A stretch of 52,579 bases of DNA from Mycobacterium sp. (GTDB lineage Bacteria > Actinomycetota > Actinomycetes > Mycobacteriales > Mycobacteriaceae). Positions 36,690-44,622 of the stretch are shown here, piece by piece. Position 1 is the stretch's first letter, and the number at the start of each line of letters is the position of its first letter. Made by a program: the position numbers and the translations under genes. The DNA lies in contig NZ_JASBVP010000017.1 of the NCBI RefSeq assembly GCF_029961025.1, positions 1-52,579 on the forward strand, given 5' to 3'. The notes under the pieces were generated by a model, which had not been told where the DNA came from, made no database searches, and saw only the letters and a program-made list of their open reading frames with translations.

Positions 36690-37549
36690 GCGGCCAGGTT
36701 TCTTGGATTGGGTTGACGACATCGCTGGCGCTGGTGGCGATCGCAGCCGGGATCTCGCTCTGGCAGCGCCTTGGGCTGGAACGGCAGGTGCTCTGGGCGG
36801 CGTCCCGCGCGCTGATCCAGCTCCTGCTGGTCGGCGGACTGCTGGCGCTGCTGCTAAAGCCGGGTGTGTCGCTGTGGTGGTCGTGGGCCTGGACCGCCGC
36901 CATGATCCTCTACGCCGGTGACGTCGCACACCGGCGGGCGCCCGAGGTCCCACGTTTGGGGACACTGACCGTCGCCGCTTTCACCGTTGCAGCGGTCATC
37001 ACCTTGGGAGTGTTGTTCGGGCTGCGGGTTTTTCCGCTCCAGGCTCGCACCCTGGTCCCCATCGCCGGCATGATGATCGGCAATTCGATGACTGCTACCG
37101 TGCTAGTGGCCCGGCGTCTGGTCGATGAGCTGCGCGACAAACGCGCCGAGGTGGAAGCGCGGCTCGCGCTCGGTCAGTCTTCCCGCCAGGCGGCCACGCC
37201 TTATCTGCGTATCGCCCTGCGAGCTGCGGTGTCACCGCAGGTCGAAACCACCAAGGCCACCGGGCTGGTGTTCCTGCCCGGTGCCATGACCGGCCTCATC
37301 TTGGCCGGCGTGCCACCGGTGCAGGCCGTAATCGTGCAGGCCGTGGTCATGTTCCTTATTCTCGGTTCGGTGGCGGCCACCACGGTTATCGTTGCGCTGG
37401 GTCTAGTCCACCGGGTGTTCACCACCGACCACCGCCTGCCGCCGCTGCCCCAGCGTGCAGAACCCGCTTTTGCTCGTGGAAGCCGCAGCAGGCCCGTATC
37501 TTCTCGTCGATTCGGTGGCTTCGCCGCACCGGACATACCGCGCACGTGA
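36686..37549 (+). CDS. UPF0014 (FetB-like) membrane permease
   Basis: A 287-residue protein with about seven hydrophobic segments. Family hallmarks are RALIQLLLVGGLLALL, PIAGMMIGNSMTATVLVARR, LGQSSRQAATPYLRIALRAA and the FLPGAMTGLILAG loop. In E. coli, FetA-FetB exports iron and protects from oxidative stress. The GTG at 36686 overlaps the ATPase stop, which decides the start. A role in iron or metal export here would fit with FurA and KatG in the neighbourhood, but this is inference. Confidence 0.85.
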   Translation: MSGQVSWIGLTTSLALVAIAAGISLWQRLGLERQVLWAASRALIQLLLVGGLLALLLKPGVSLWWSWAWTAAMILYAGDVAHRRAPEVPRLGTLTVAAFTVAAVITLGVLFGLRVFPLQARTLVPIAGMMIGNSMTATVLVARRLVDELRDKRAEVEARLALGQSSRQAATPYLRIALRAAVSPQVETTKATGLVFLPGAMTGLILAGVPPVQAVIVQAVVMFLILGSVAATTVIVALGLVHRVFTTDHRLPPLPQRAEPAFARGSRSRPVSSRRFGGFAAPDIPRT

Positions 37550-37592
37550 CATGGCCGGGCGGTGCTAATCGCTGACAGCTCGATAAACCAGC

Positions 37593-38165
37593 TCAATAAA
37601 CCGCTGTGTCGAACGGCTGGCCGGCGCCATTGGCGGGCAGTGAGTGGTCCATCCCGTCGAGGTGTTCCTCCGGCGGCGGTGTGTGCTCGAAGTCTTCGGA
37701 GCCGGCTACCCCGCCGAGCGCAGCGATAACCTCTTTAACCTTTGCCGCCTCCTCGTCGGTCGGTGTTTCACCGGCCTCCAGGGCATCCGGCAGGTCCACC
37801 CGAAGTCCCGCCCCCCTCGCCACCTCCGGGGCGGACAGTTTGGCGCGAATACGGACCGCATACAGCTGCTGTCCCAGCGTTGACTGCGGTGCCGCCGCCG
37901 CGCGTGCCATCAGATCGTCGTAGCGCCGCCTGACATCACTGAGCGCCACGATCACCGCGGGGGTGGATCGGCTGCGGCCGGCCGCTTCCGTCAGGGCTGC
38001 CCGCAGTTTGCGCAAACCGGAGAGCACCACCTCCGCCCGCTTCTGGAACTTCTTGTCCTCGGGGAAGGGCAGGGAGTCGATGGCCGCGTTGTACATGTGC
38101 ATCGCCGCCTCGGCGAGACTGACGATGACTTGCGATTCACCGTCCTGTGGATCGAATTCGTTCAT
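37593..38165 (-). CDS. Hypothetical protein with XRE-like helix-turn-helix
   Basis: A 190-residue acidic cytosolic protein. The first ~85 residues are helical (QVIVSLAEAAMHMYNAAID; FQKRAEVVLSGLRKL). Residues ~97-150 look like a Cro/C1-type helix-turn-helix: LGQQLYAVRIRAKLSAPEVARGAGL then DALEAGETPTDEEAAKV. The tail is Pro/Glu-rich. It may be a DNA-binding regulator. Function is otherwise unknown. The ATG at 38165 begins MNEFDPQDGE. Confidence 0.65.
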   Translation of the reverse strand: MNEFDPQDGESQVIVSLAEAAMHMYNAAIDSLPFPEDKKFQKRAEVVLSGLRKLRAALTEAAGRSRSTPAVIVALSDVRRRYDDLMARAAAAPQSTLGQQLYAVRIRAKLSAPEVARGAGLRVDLPDALEAGETPTDEEAAKVKEVIAALGGVAGSEDFEHTPPPEEHLDGMDHSLPANGAGQPFDTAVY

Positions 38166-38417
38166 AGCCCCTCAATTCTGTGGTGGTGTCCGGGGATGGC
38201 GGTACGCCAACCGACCGCTATCGCCGGTGACTGCCCGTCGAGGGTATCCGGTGATCGGCCGGCTGCACACGACAATCACGGTCTTGCTTACAACACTTCG
38301 GCTGGACTCGACACCCCGGGTGTGCCCGCGGGTGCCCACCCCGGTTCCCAGGAACCGGCGTCAGCAAAACCGGATTATTCTTGAGCCTTATTCTTGAGCC
38401 GTCTCAGGACACGGCGT

Positions 38418-38858
38418 TCACAACCCGCGATCACCCGCGCCTAACGCCCAGAAATCGCGAACCAGCAAAGACAACATCCAGCTCACGATCGACAACAGGA
38501 TCGCGGCCCAGATCGCGGTCCACCAAAAATGGTCGATTTGCAATCCCCAGTGGGTGGTGTGACCGGTGATCCAGGCGGTGATCCACAGCATCAACGCATT
38601 GACGACGACGTGGAAAAGACCGAGGGTGAGAATGTAGAGCGGGATCGACAGGATTTGCACGATAGGTTTGATGAACGCATTGACCAGACCGAAGATCACC
38701 GCGACGACGAAAATGATGCCGATCTTTTCCACCGTCGTCTCGCCACCCACGAACCGGACCCCGTGGACAAACAGGGTGACCACCCACAATGCGAATCCGG
38801 TCAGCGCGGCGCGCACGAGAAAAGATGCCACCCCGTTGATCCTGCCACCGCGCGCCAC
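38418..38858 (-). CDS. Phage-holin-4-like membrane protein (Rv1903-like)
   Basis: A 146-residue protein with four transmembrane segments. The family signature is IIFVVAVIFGLVNAFIKPI followed by ILSIPLYILTLGLFHVVVNA and LMLWITAWI. These small membrane proteins (PF04020) have no established function outside phage. The ATG at 38858 is the start. M. tuberculosis Rv1903 has this fold and sits in the same katG-cinA interval. It is divergent from the propeller lipoprotein gene. Confidence 0.8.
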   Translation of the reverse strand: MARGGRINGVASFLVRAALTGFALWVVTLFVHGVRFVGGETTVEKIGIIFVVAVIFGLVNAFIKPIVQILSIPLYILTLGLFHVVVNALMLWITAWITGHTTHWGLQIDHFWWTAIWAAILLSIVSWMLSLLVRDFWALGAGDRGL

Positions 38859-39089
38859 CGGCGGAGTCGGGTTGCCTGCCGGGCGACTCGTTACCCGAAC
38901 TCGCTACCGGCGGGCCTTCGGCGGCACCGCGCTGGGCATCGCTATCCAGGGCTCCCCCCTGCAGCAAATGTGGTTGAAGAACCCGTGTTGGCCGGCTCAG
39001 ATCGTGCCGGCGCTGCGGTGTGGGCTTGCACGCCCGGAGATCCGGCGGCAGGATGCTACAGCAGCAGCAAACCCCCGGCCAGGTAATCC

Positions 39090-40280
39090 GTGAGCTTTCG
39101 CCTGCTGTCGTTATGGGTGGCCGTGTCCCTGCTGGCCATCGGATGTTCGGCGGGCCCGGCGGTTCACCCACCGGTTTCGGTGCCCGCCGCACCCGGCATG
39201 GGAGCCGGCGATCCGAAACTTGCACCTCTGACAATGCCTCCCGTGCCTCCCGCCAAACCGACGGCGCCCGAGCGGCTGAACGTCTACGCCCACGCGGGTG
39301 CGGGCAGCCTGGTCCCCGGGGTGGCTGCCGATCGGCCGCTGGTCTATGTCCCACATGACCGTTCGGGCGATGTGTGGGAGATCGACCCGGCGACCTACGA
39401 GGTGGTCGGGAGGTACCCGGTGGGCCGCGAGATCCAGCACATTGTGCCCGCTTACGACATGCGCACCTTGTACGCCACCGATGACGTCGGGAACCTCATG
39501 CTCGCCTTCGACCCGCGCACCGGTCAGCCGGGCCGCAAGATCCCGATCATCGATCCGTACAACTTGTACTTCACCCCCGACGGCCGGTTCGCGATCTCGG
39601 CAGCCGAGCGGCAGCGCGAGCTCGTCTGGTATGACCCGGTGACCTGGCAGCTCCTGGACAAGACGTCGATCCCGGCGTGCGCGGGAATCAACCACGCCGA
39701 CTTCTCGGTCGACGGGCACACCGCGGTTTTCAGCTGCGAATTCGCCGGGCGTGTCGCCGTCGTCGACGTCACCACTCACCGATTGCTGCGCATGATTGAC
39801 ATGCCGGTGCGTCACACCCACATGGGCCCGCAGGATGTGCGGCTCGCACCGGACGGTTCGGTGTACTACATCGCCGATTGCGACGGCGGTGGACTGTGGA
39901 TCCTCGACGGCGCGGCCAGCCGGGTCCTGCGGTTTGTTCCCACCGGCAAAGGCGCCCACGGGCTGTACTTCTCGCGCGATGCCACCCGGCTGTTCGTGAC
40001 GAACCGTTCGGAGGGGTCGATCTCTGTGCTGGACGCCTACACCGGCGCGCCGATCAGCCTGTGGCGGATTCCCGGTGGGGGCAGCCCCGACATGGGCAAC
40101 CTCACCGCCGACGGCACCCAGCTGTGGGTGTCCGGCCGCTACAACGACGTCGTCTATGTCTTCTCCACCGCTGACGGCAGGCTGCTGCACACGATCAGGG
40201 TGGGCAGCGAACCGCACGGGCTGACGGTCTGGCCCCAGCCGGGCCGTCACTCCCTGGGTCACACCGGCATCACCCGCTGA
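39090..40280 (+). CDS. Secreted YVTN-type beta-propeller lipoprotein
   Basis: A 396-residue exported protein. The signal peptide ends in a lipobox (LLAIGC, Cys at about residue 19), then a Pro-rich linker. From about residue 75 there are repeated blades of the YVTN/NHL type: RPLVYVPHDRSGDVWEIDP, MRTLYATDDVGNLMLAFD, GHTAVFSCEFAGRVAVVDV, ATRLFVTNRSEGSISVLD and GTQLWVSGRYNDVVYVFS. Such proteins often bind a ligand or cofactor outside the cell. GTG 39090 is the start. It is convergent with cinA. Confidence 0.85.
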   Translation: MSFRLLSLWVAVSLLAIGCSAGPAVHPPVSVPAAPGMGAGDPKLAPLTMPPVPPAKPTAPERLNVYAHAGAGSLVPGVAADRPLVYVPHDRSGDVWEIDPATYEVVGRYPVGREIQHIVPAYDMRTLYATDDVGNLMLAFDPRTGQPGRKIPIIDPYNLYFTPDGRFAISAAERQRELVWYDPVTWQLLDKTSIPACAGINHADFSVDGHTAVFSCEFAGRVAVVDVTTHRLLRMIDMPVRHTHMGPQDVRLAPDGSVYYIADCDGGGLWILDGAASRVLRFVPTGKGAHGLYFSRDATRLFVTNRSEGSISVLDAYTGAPISLWRIPGGGSPDMGNLTADGTQLWVSGRYNDVVYVFSTADGRLLHTIRVGSEPHGLTVWPQPGRHSLGHTGITR

Positions 40281-40372
40281 CGTCCCCGGCGTCAGCGACG
40301 GGATGACCGGCCGCGATTCCACGGGATTTGCGGTGGCAGTGGCTGACCCAACCCTGTCACAAGATGGCTCGG

Positions 40373-41653
40373 TCACTCCTGCGTCTCGGCGGTGCCGCTC
40401 AGCGCGCGCCGCAAAAGGTGCAGCGCCACCGTCGTCGAACGCTCGCGGACCTCGGCGCGGTTACCCGGCAGCACTACGGTTCGGGTGAGCGTCCGGCCAC
40501 CGGCCAGCGCCACGCTGAAGCACACCGTTCCCACCGGCTTTTCCGCTGTGCCCCCGCCGGGGCCCGCGATCCCGGTGATCGCGATCGCGGTGTCCGCACG
40601 GAAACGGCTCAGCGCGCCCCTGGCCATCGCGTGCGCAACCGGCTCGGACACCGCCCCGTGCTGCTCGATCAGCGCCGGGTCCACCCCCAGCAGCTCTACT
40701 TTCGCCTCGTTGGCGTAGGCCACCACCCCACCCGCAACATAGCCGGACGAGCCGGGGAGCTCGGTCAGCCGGGCCGCCAAAAGCCCCGCCGTACAGGACT
40801 CCGCCGTCGCGATTCGCCGACCGGCCAGAAGCCGCGCGACCTGATCGTCCACCCATGAGCCGTCTTCGGAGTAGATCTGATGGCCGTGCCGGTCGCGCAG
40901 CAGCTCCAGCAGCTGCGCATAGACGTTCGCCGCGGGCGGCTCAAATCGGGTGACCATCTCAATCTCGCCGCGACGCAGGCAGGTGGTGATCTCGAGCGAC
41001 TCGAAACCGGGAATGCGACGTTGCGCCTCGCGCAGGGTCTCGGCCAGACCCGACTCGGGCAGCCCGAACATCCGCACCGTTGCCTGCCGGTAGATCGTTC
41101 GCCCGGCGATCGCCTGCTGCACCGCCGGCGTCATCACCGCCGCCGGCCACATCGGCTGAAGTTCGTGCGGCGGACCCGGCAGCACAACAATCGTCGGCTT
41201 CCCGGGCACCACCAGGCCCGGCGCAGTGCCGATCGGGTCGATCACCTGTGCTCCGGCCGGAATCAGGGCCTGCTTGCGGTTGGCCGCTCGCAGCGCATCG
41301 ACGTCGACGTGGTCGAAGCGCGCCGCCATGGGTTTCAGGATCGCGGCGATCTTGTCCTCCAGCTCGGCGTCCAGCAGCAGTTCGCGGCCGGCGAAGCGGG
41401 CCACCGTCTCCACGGTTACGTCGTCGGCCGTGGGGCCCAGACCGCCACTGGTGATGATCAGGTCCACGCTTTCGGCGGCCAGGAACCGCAGCTGGGCCTC
41501 GATGTCGGGCGGACGATCACCACAGATCGTGAGGTGGGCCAGCTCGATCCCCAGCTCAAAGAGCCGCTCGGCGATCCAGGGGCCGTTGCGGTCTTGCACC
41601 CGCCCGGTCAGGATCTCGGTGCCGGTGACCACGATGCCCGCGCGTGCGCTCAC
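40373..41653 (-). CDS. cinA: CinA-family protein
   Basis: A 426-residue two-domain cytosolic protein. The N-terminal MoaB/MogA-like domain has [33 protein letters not shown] and [10 protein letters not shown]. The C-terminal CinA domain has [17 protein letters not shown] and [19 protein letters not shown]. The family includes nicotinamide-mononucleotide deamidases and ADP-ribose pyrophosphatases; CinA in mycobacteria has been linked to drug tolerance through NAD-adduct turnover. I place the start at GTG 41653 because the Rossmann-like strand begins there; the frame is open to 41851 without similarity. M. tuberculosis Rv1901 has nearly the same length. Confidence 0.92.
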   Translation of the reverse strand: MSARAGIVVTGTEILTGRVQDRNGPWIAERLFELGIELAHLTICGDRPPDIEAQLRFLAAESVDLIITSGGLGPTADDVTVETVARFAGRELLLDAELEDKIAAILKPMAARFDHVDVDALRAANRKQALIPAGAQVIDPIGTAPGLVVPGKPTIVVLPGPPHELQPMWPAAVMTPAVQQAIAGRTIYRQATVRMFGLPESGLAETLREAQRRIPGFESLEITTCLRRGEIEMVTRFEPPAANVYAQLLELLRDRHGHQIYSEDGSWVDDQVARLLAGRRIATAESCTAGLLAARLTELPGSSGYVAGGVVAYANEAKVELLGVDPALIEQHGAVSEPVAHAMARGALSRFRADTAIAITGIAGPGGGTAEKPVGTVCFSVALAGGRTLTRTVVLPGNRAEVRERSTTVALHLLRRALSGTAETQE

Positions 41654-42186
41654 CCGGTCGAGACTACGCACCGCCGGCCGGGGGCGAACTCCGGTGAACC
41701 GCCTCGCGAGTGTCTCCGCCCGGCCGTGAGGGGCGTCCCGAGCGTTCTCGGCGGCCTCGCGAACCAGCCTTTCTCGTGGTGCGGTGTTGTAGTGGTGCGG
41801 CTTCCGCGAACTCGCTACGCCAAGTGCGGTGACGGATCTGAAGCGAGACATCGCCTATCACGTTCTCGACAAGACGCTGACCCCGTAACAGCGCTCCGGC
41901 TTTGATCCTGTGCTTCGGTAACCCCGGCCTTCAGCCCGGCCGGCCACGGTCGGCGCCTCGCCAAGCACGCCGTGGTCGCACGCCATGGGGAACTGGAAAA
42001 GATTCCCGATATAGGCTCGGCGGCAGCGGGGATGCTCGACGAGATCGAGGGGTTCACCGCCGGTGTGCGTGGCTGTGGACAACTCGACCCCCGCTGTGGA
42101 TGAGGTTGTGCGGCGGTGGAAGCGTCCGGACCAGGCCGTCACCACAACTCTCGGGCAACGCAGGGCGATGCGAGAGAATAAGCTCG
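41654..42186. other. 533-bp gap between cinA and the macro-domain gene
   Basis: No recognised gene. In the plus strand the segment 41945-42103 stays open and encodes a non-shadow-looking stretch (HGRRLAKHAVVARHGELEK, IPDIGSAAAGMLDEIEG) ending in TGA, without a clear start. It could be a gene remnant. Identity unknown. Confidence 0.35.
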
Positions 42187-42681
42187 ATGATCGAGTTAGA
42201 AGTACTTCAAGCCGACGTCACCAAACTCGAGGTGGACGCGATCACCAATGCCGCCAACACCCAACTGCGCCACGGCGGCGGGGTTGCGGCGGCGATCGCC
42301 CGCGCGGCCGGCCCCGAGTTGCAGCACGAGTCGCGCGAGAGGGCGCCGATCGGTCTCGGGGAGGCGGTGGAAACCACTGCCGGCGCATTGCCCGCACGCT
42401 ATGTGATCCACGCGGCGACGATGGAGCCCGGCGGACCGACCTCGGCAGAGATTATCGCGAAGGCCACCCGCTCCAGCTTGCGCAAGGCCGACGAGCTTGG
42501 CTGTCGCTCCCTTGCGCTGGTGGCCTTCGGCACGGGTGTCGGTGGCTTTCCACTCGACGAGGCAGCCCGGCTGATGGTTGGCGCTGTTCGGGAGCACCAG
42601 CCGCGGTCGCTGCAGCGAGTGGTCTTCGCGGTCCACGGCGACGCGGCCGAGCGGGCCTTTCGGGCCGCGGTTGAAGGCTGA
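42187..42681 (+). CDS. Macro-domain (ADP-ribose-binding) protein, LppD/Rv1899c-like
   Basis: A 164-residue macro domain. The binding loop residues are visible: LQADVTKLEVDAITNAANTQ at the start, HGGGVAAAIARAAG, and the phosphate loop VAFGTGVGGFPLDEAA. Macro domains bind ADP-ribose and may remove it from proteins or hydrolyse O-acetyl-ADP-ribose. In M. tuberculosis the Rv1899c/lppD product contains this domain and lies next to Rv1898. Here the start at ATG 42187 gives a cytosolic domain without a lipoprotein signal. The stop lies 12 bp before the next (convergent) stop. Confidence 0.88.
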   Translation: MIELEVLQADVTKLEVDAITNAANTQLRHGGGVAAAIARAAGPELQHESRERAPIGLGEAVETTAGALPARYVIHAATMEPGGPTSAEIIAKATRSSLRKADELGCRSLALVAFGTGVGGFPLDEAARLMVGAVREHQPRSLQRVVFAVHGDAAERAFRAAVEG

Positions 42682-42692
42682 GAGACCCGGTT

Positions 42693-43010
42693 TTAGGGGC
42701 CGGTAACCGGATTGGACAGGTACCGCTCCACCGACGTGACTTTCCGCGTTATCGCGTCGGTGACCGCCGGCCTGCAGTCCGCTTTTATCACCGCGTCGAC
42801 GCGGGGCGCTCGGGCCGCCACGGCTTCCACGGCGCGCTGCACGACGGCCATTACTTCGCCCCAGGTAGCGCCTTCGATTTCGGTGAACATCGCACCGACC
42901 TTGTGGGGCAGACCGGAGTCTCGAACTACCCGCACCGCCTCAGCGACGATCTCACCGACGCTCTCGCCAACACCTAATGGTGTGACGGAGAACGCGACCA
43001 GCACCGACAC
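42693..43010 (-). CDS. MTH1187/YkoF-family small protein (Rv1898-like)
   Basis: A 105-residue protein of the thiamine-binding-like MTH1187 family. Typical features are [18 protein letters not shown] near the start and [19 protein letters not shown] in the middle. The fold is a ferredoxin-like dimer that can bind thiamine-type ligands. It starts at ATG 43010. It is convergent with the macro gene and divergent from dtd, the same neighbour set as in M. tuberculosis Rv1897c-Rv1899c. Confidence 0.85.
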   Translation of the reverse strand: MSVLVAFSVTPLGVGESVGEIVAEAVRVVRDSGLPHKVGAMFTEIEGATWGEVMAVVQRAVEAVAARAPRVDAVIKADCRPAVTDAITRKVTSVERYLSNPVTGP

Positions 43011-43104
43011 CTCTTCTCACCTCTTCCTGGGGAGAGCATCGGGATGAGCGTACTCGCTACCTCGGCTGGTCATCCCGCCTCGGTCGATGGCAGCATCTGG
43101 ACCC

Positions 43105-43539
43105 GTGCGGGTATTGGTGCAACGGGTGTCACGAGCGACGGTGTCGGTGAAGGGACGAACGGTCGGCGCCATCCGGCCCGACCGGCAGGGACTGCTCGCA
43201 TTCGTCGGTGTCACCCACGGCGACAATGCCGATATTGCGCAGCGTCTCGCCGAAAAGCTTTGGCACCTCCGCATTCTCGATGATGAACAGTCGGCTGCCG
43301 CGGTTGATGCGCCAATCTTGGTGGTCAGCCAATTCACTTTGTACGCGGATACCGCGAAAGGCCGGCGACCCTCATGGAACGCCGCCGCTCCAGGCGCGGT
43401 TGCCGAGCCGCTGGTGACAGCATTCGCAAACGCATTGCGAAAGCTGGGTGCGCACGTAGAAACCGGCGTTTTCGGTGCGCACATGGACGTCGAACTGGTC
43501 AACGACGGTCCGCTCACCGTGCTACTGGAACTCGGATAA
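43105..43539 (+). CDS. dtd: D-aminoacyl-tRNA deacylase
   Basis: A 144-residue enzyme that releases D-amino acids wrongly attached to tRNA. The active-site motifs are [10 protein letters not shown] (SQ dyad) and the C-terminal NDGPLT (usually NxGPVT). [15 protein letters not shown] at the start decides GTG 43105; the frame is open to 43087. M. tuberculosis Rv1897c is the counterpart. A 21-bp tandem repeat begins 10 bp after its stop. Confidence 0.93.
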   Translation: MRVLVQRVSRATVSVKGRTVGAIRPDRQGLLAFVGVTHGDNADIAQRLAEKLWHLRILDDEQSAAAVDAPILVVSQFTLYADTAKGRRPSWNAAAPGAVAEPLVTAFANALRKLGAHVETGVFGAHMDVELVNDGPLTVLLELG

Positions 43540-43548
43540 CTTTGCATT

Positions 43549-43599
43549 GGATAGCGCTATGGACGCTATGGATAGCGCTATGGACGCTATGGATAGCGC
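43549..43599. repeat. 21-bp tandem repeat, 2.4 copies
   Basis: Units at 43549-43569 and 43570-43590 are identical (GGATAGCGCTATGGACGCTAT), followed by a 9-bp partial copy (43591-43599). Each full unit contains the perfect 10-bp palindrome ATAGCGCTAT. It lies directly after dtd, at the edge of the insertion zone. Confidence 0.95.
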
Positions 43600-43752
43600 G
43601 GTACTTGTTTCCCAGCCAGTAGCAGTTAGGCATAACTACCGGCGACATCCCTAACCCGTCTTCGACGGCGGATTTGTTGCAGGAATCCCCTCTCATCCTG
43701 CGGGACACTACATTCCAGCAGCTTATGTGGTGTGCAAATATCGTCTGCCGAG

Positions 43753-43967
43753 TCACAGCACACCCCAAGTTTTACCGCCCTGATGAAGGGTGATCGCCAG
43801 TGACTCCGGCGAAATCACAGTTTCACCGAATATATGGCGCCTGTTATAGGGGTGATCGGCTCTTGCACCGTCCAATGATTCCATGAGAGTTGGATAGCCA
43901 CTGCGGTGGTCCGGGTTGTGACGATTTCTCTGCTTGCGCTTGAGGTAAGTGGGGTGTTCCCGGTGAA
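43753..43967 (-). pseudogene. Unidentified C-terminal gene fragment cut by the IS element
   Basis: On the minus strand the frame from the IS3-family terminus to a stop at 43753 encodes about 70 residues (REHPTYLKRKQRNRHNPDHR ... TLMESLDGARADHPYNRRHI ... ITLHQGGKTWGVL). Base composition is lower in GC than the neighbours, and there is no start before the element. It could be the 3' end of a gene interrupted by the insertion. I do not recognise the family, and it may be a chance frame. Confidence 0.3.
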
Positions 43968-44044
43968 TGAGTCCGCCTTGTTTTAGAGTCCTGTGGCCCC
44001 GTGGATGGGGCTGGCAGGGACGGTGAAACACATGGCTGGTCGGA

Positions 44045-44362
44045 AAGCGGCATTCCGCGGAGGACATCGTGCGCAAGCTGCGCCGTGCGGATGAGTTGGG
44101 GGCGGCAGGCAAGACCGGTGAGGAGATCGCCGCCGAGCTGGAGGTGTCGCCGGCGACGCTGGACAACGGGCGGTGCGCCTATGGCGGGATGGGTATCGAC
44201 GCCGCCCGGCGGCTCAAGGAGTTGCGGGGGCAGAACGCGAGGTTGAAGCGGCTTTTGGCCGAGGCGGAGTTGCAGAAGGATGCGTTGCGCGAGGTTGCGA
44301 AGGGAAAATTCTCAAGCCCGGCCGCCAAGCGTCGCGCCGTGGGCATGCTCAACGAGGGTTGA
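44045..44362 (+). pseudogene. IS3-family orfA, 5' frameshift
   Basis: About 105 codons of a typical IS3 OrfA: KRHSAEDIVRKLRRADELG, GKTGEEIAAELEVSPATL, then a leucine-zipper-like ELRGQNARLKRLLAEAEL and ALREVAKGKF. The likely ATG at 44032 is one base out of frame with KRHS, so a 1-bp insertion separates start and body. The normal YNW residues of the HTH are DNG here, another sign of decay. Confidence 0.75.
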
Positions 44363-44622
44363 GCATGTGGGAGCGGTTGTCGGGCGCGGCGGTCGGGTTG
44401 GCTCGTTCCACCTCCCGGCGCACTGCGGTCGCGCAGACCTCGGCCGACCCGATGCCGATCTGCGGGTCTGGCTGCCCGCGTATGCCACCACACATCCGTG
44501 CCAGGGGTTTCGGCGCGCCGGGGCGGCGTTGCGCCACGATGAGGGCCGTGAGGTCAACAAAAACACGGTCCACCGGCTGGGGGTGCGGAAGGACCGCAGC
44601 GGCGGGCGCATTCGCCGCGTAA
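44363..44622 (+). pseudogene. IS3-family orfB, 5' part
   Basis: The start of an IS3 OrfB integrase: LSMWERLSGAAVGLARST in one frame, then RADLGRPDADLRVWLPAYAT and QGFRRAGAALRHDEGREVNK in the next, so there is at least one frameshift. It is cut at 44622 by the nested IS. The reading frame continues after the second copy of the 63-bp repeat at 46263. Confidence 0.75.
44560..44622. repeat. 63-bp direct repeat, left copy (target duplication)
   Basis: It is identical over 63 bp to 46263-46325 and abuts the left terminus of the nested IS. It is part of the IS3-family orfB (codes for VHRLGVRKDRSGGRIRRV). IS1549 of M. smegmatis is known to produce unusually long target duplications, which this fits. 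Confidence 0.95.

Noticed and set aside
43549..43599. Possible CRISPR array from the 21-bp repeats
   Set aside because: Units are directly adjacent without spacers and no cas genes are present; it is a simple tandem repeat.
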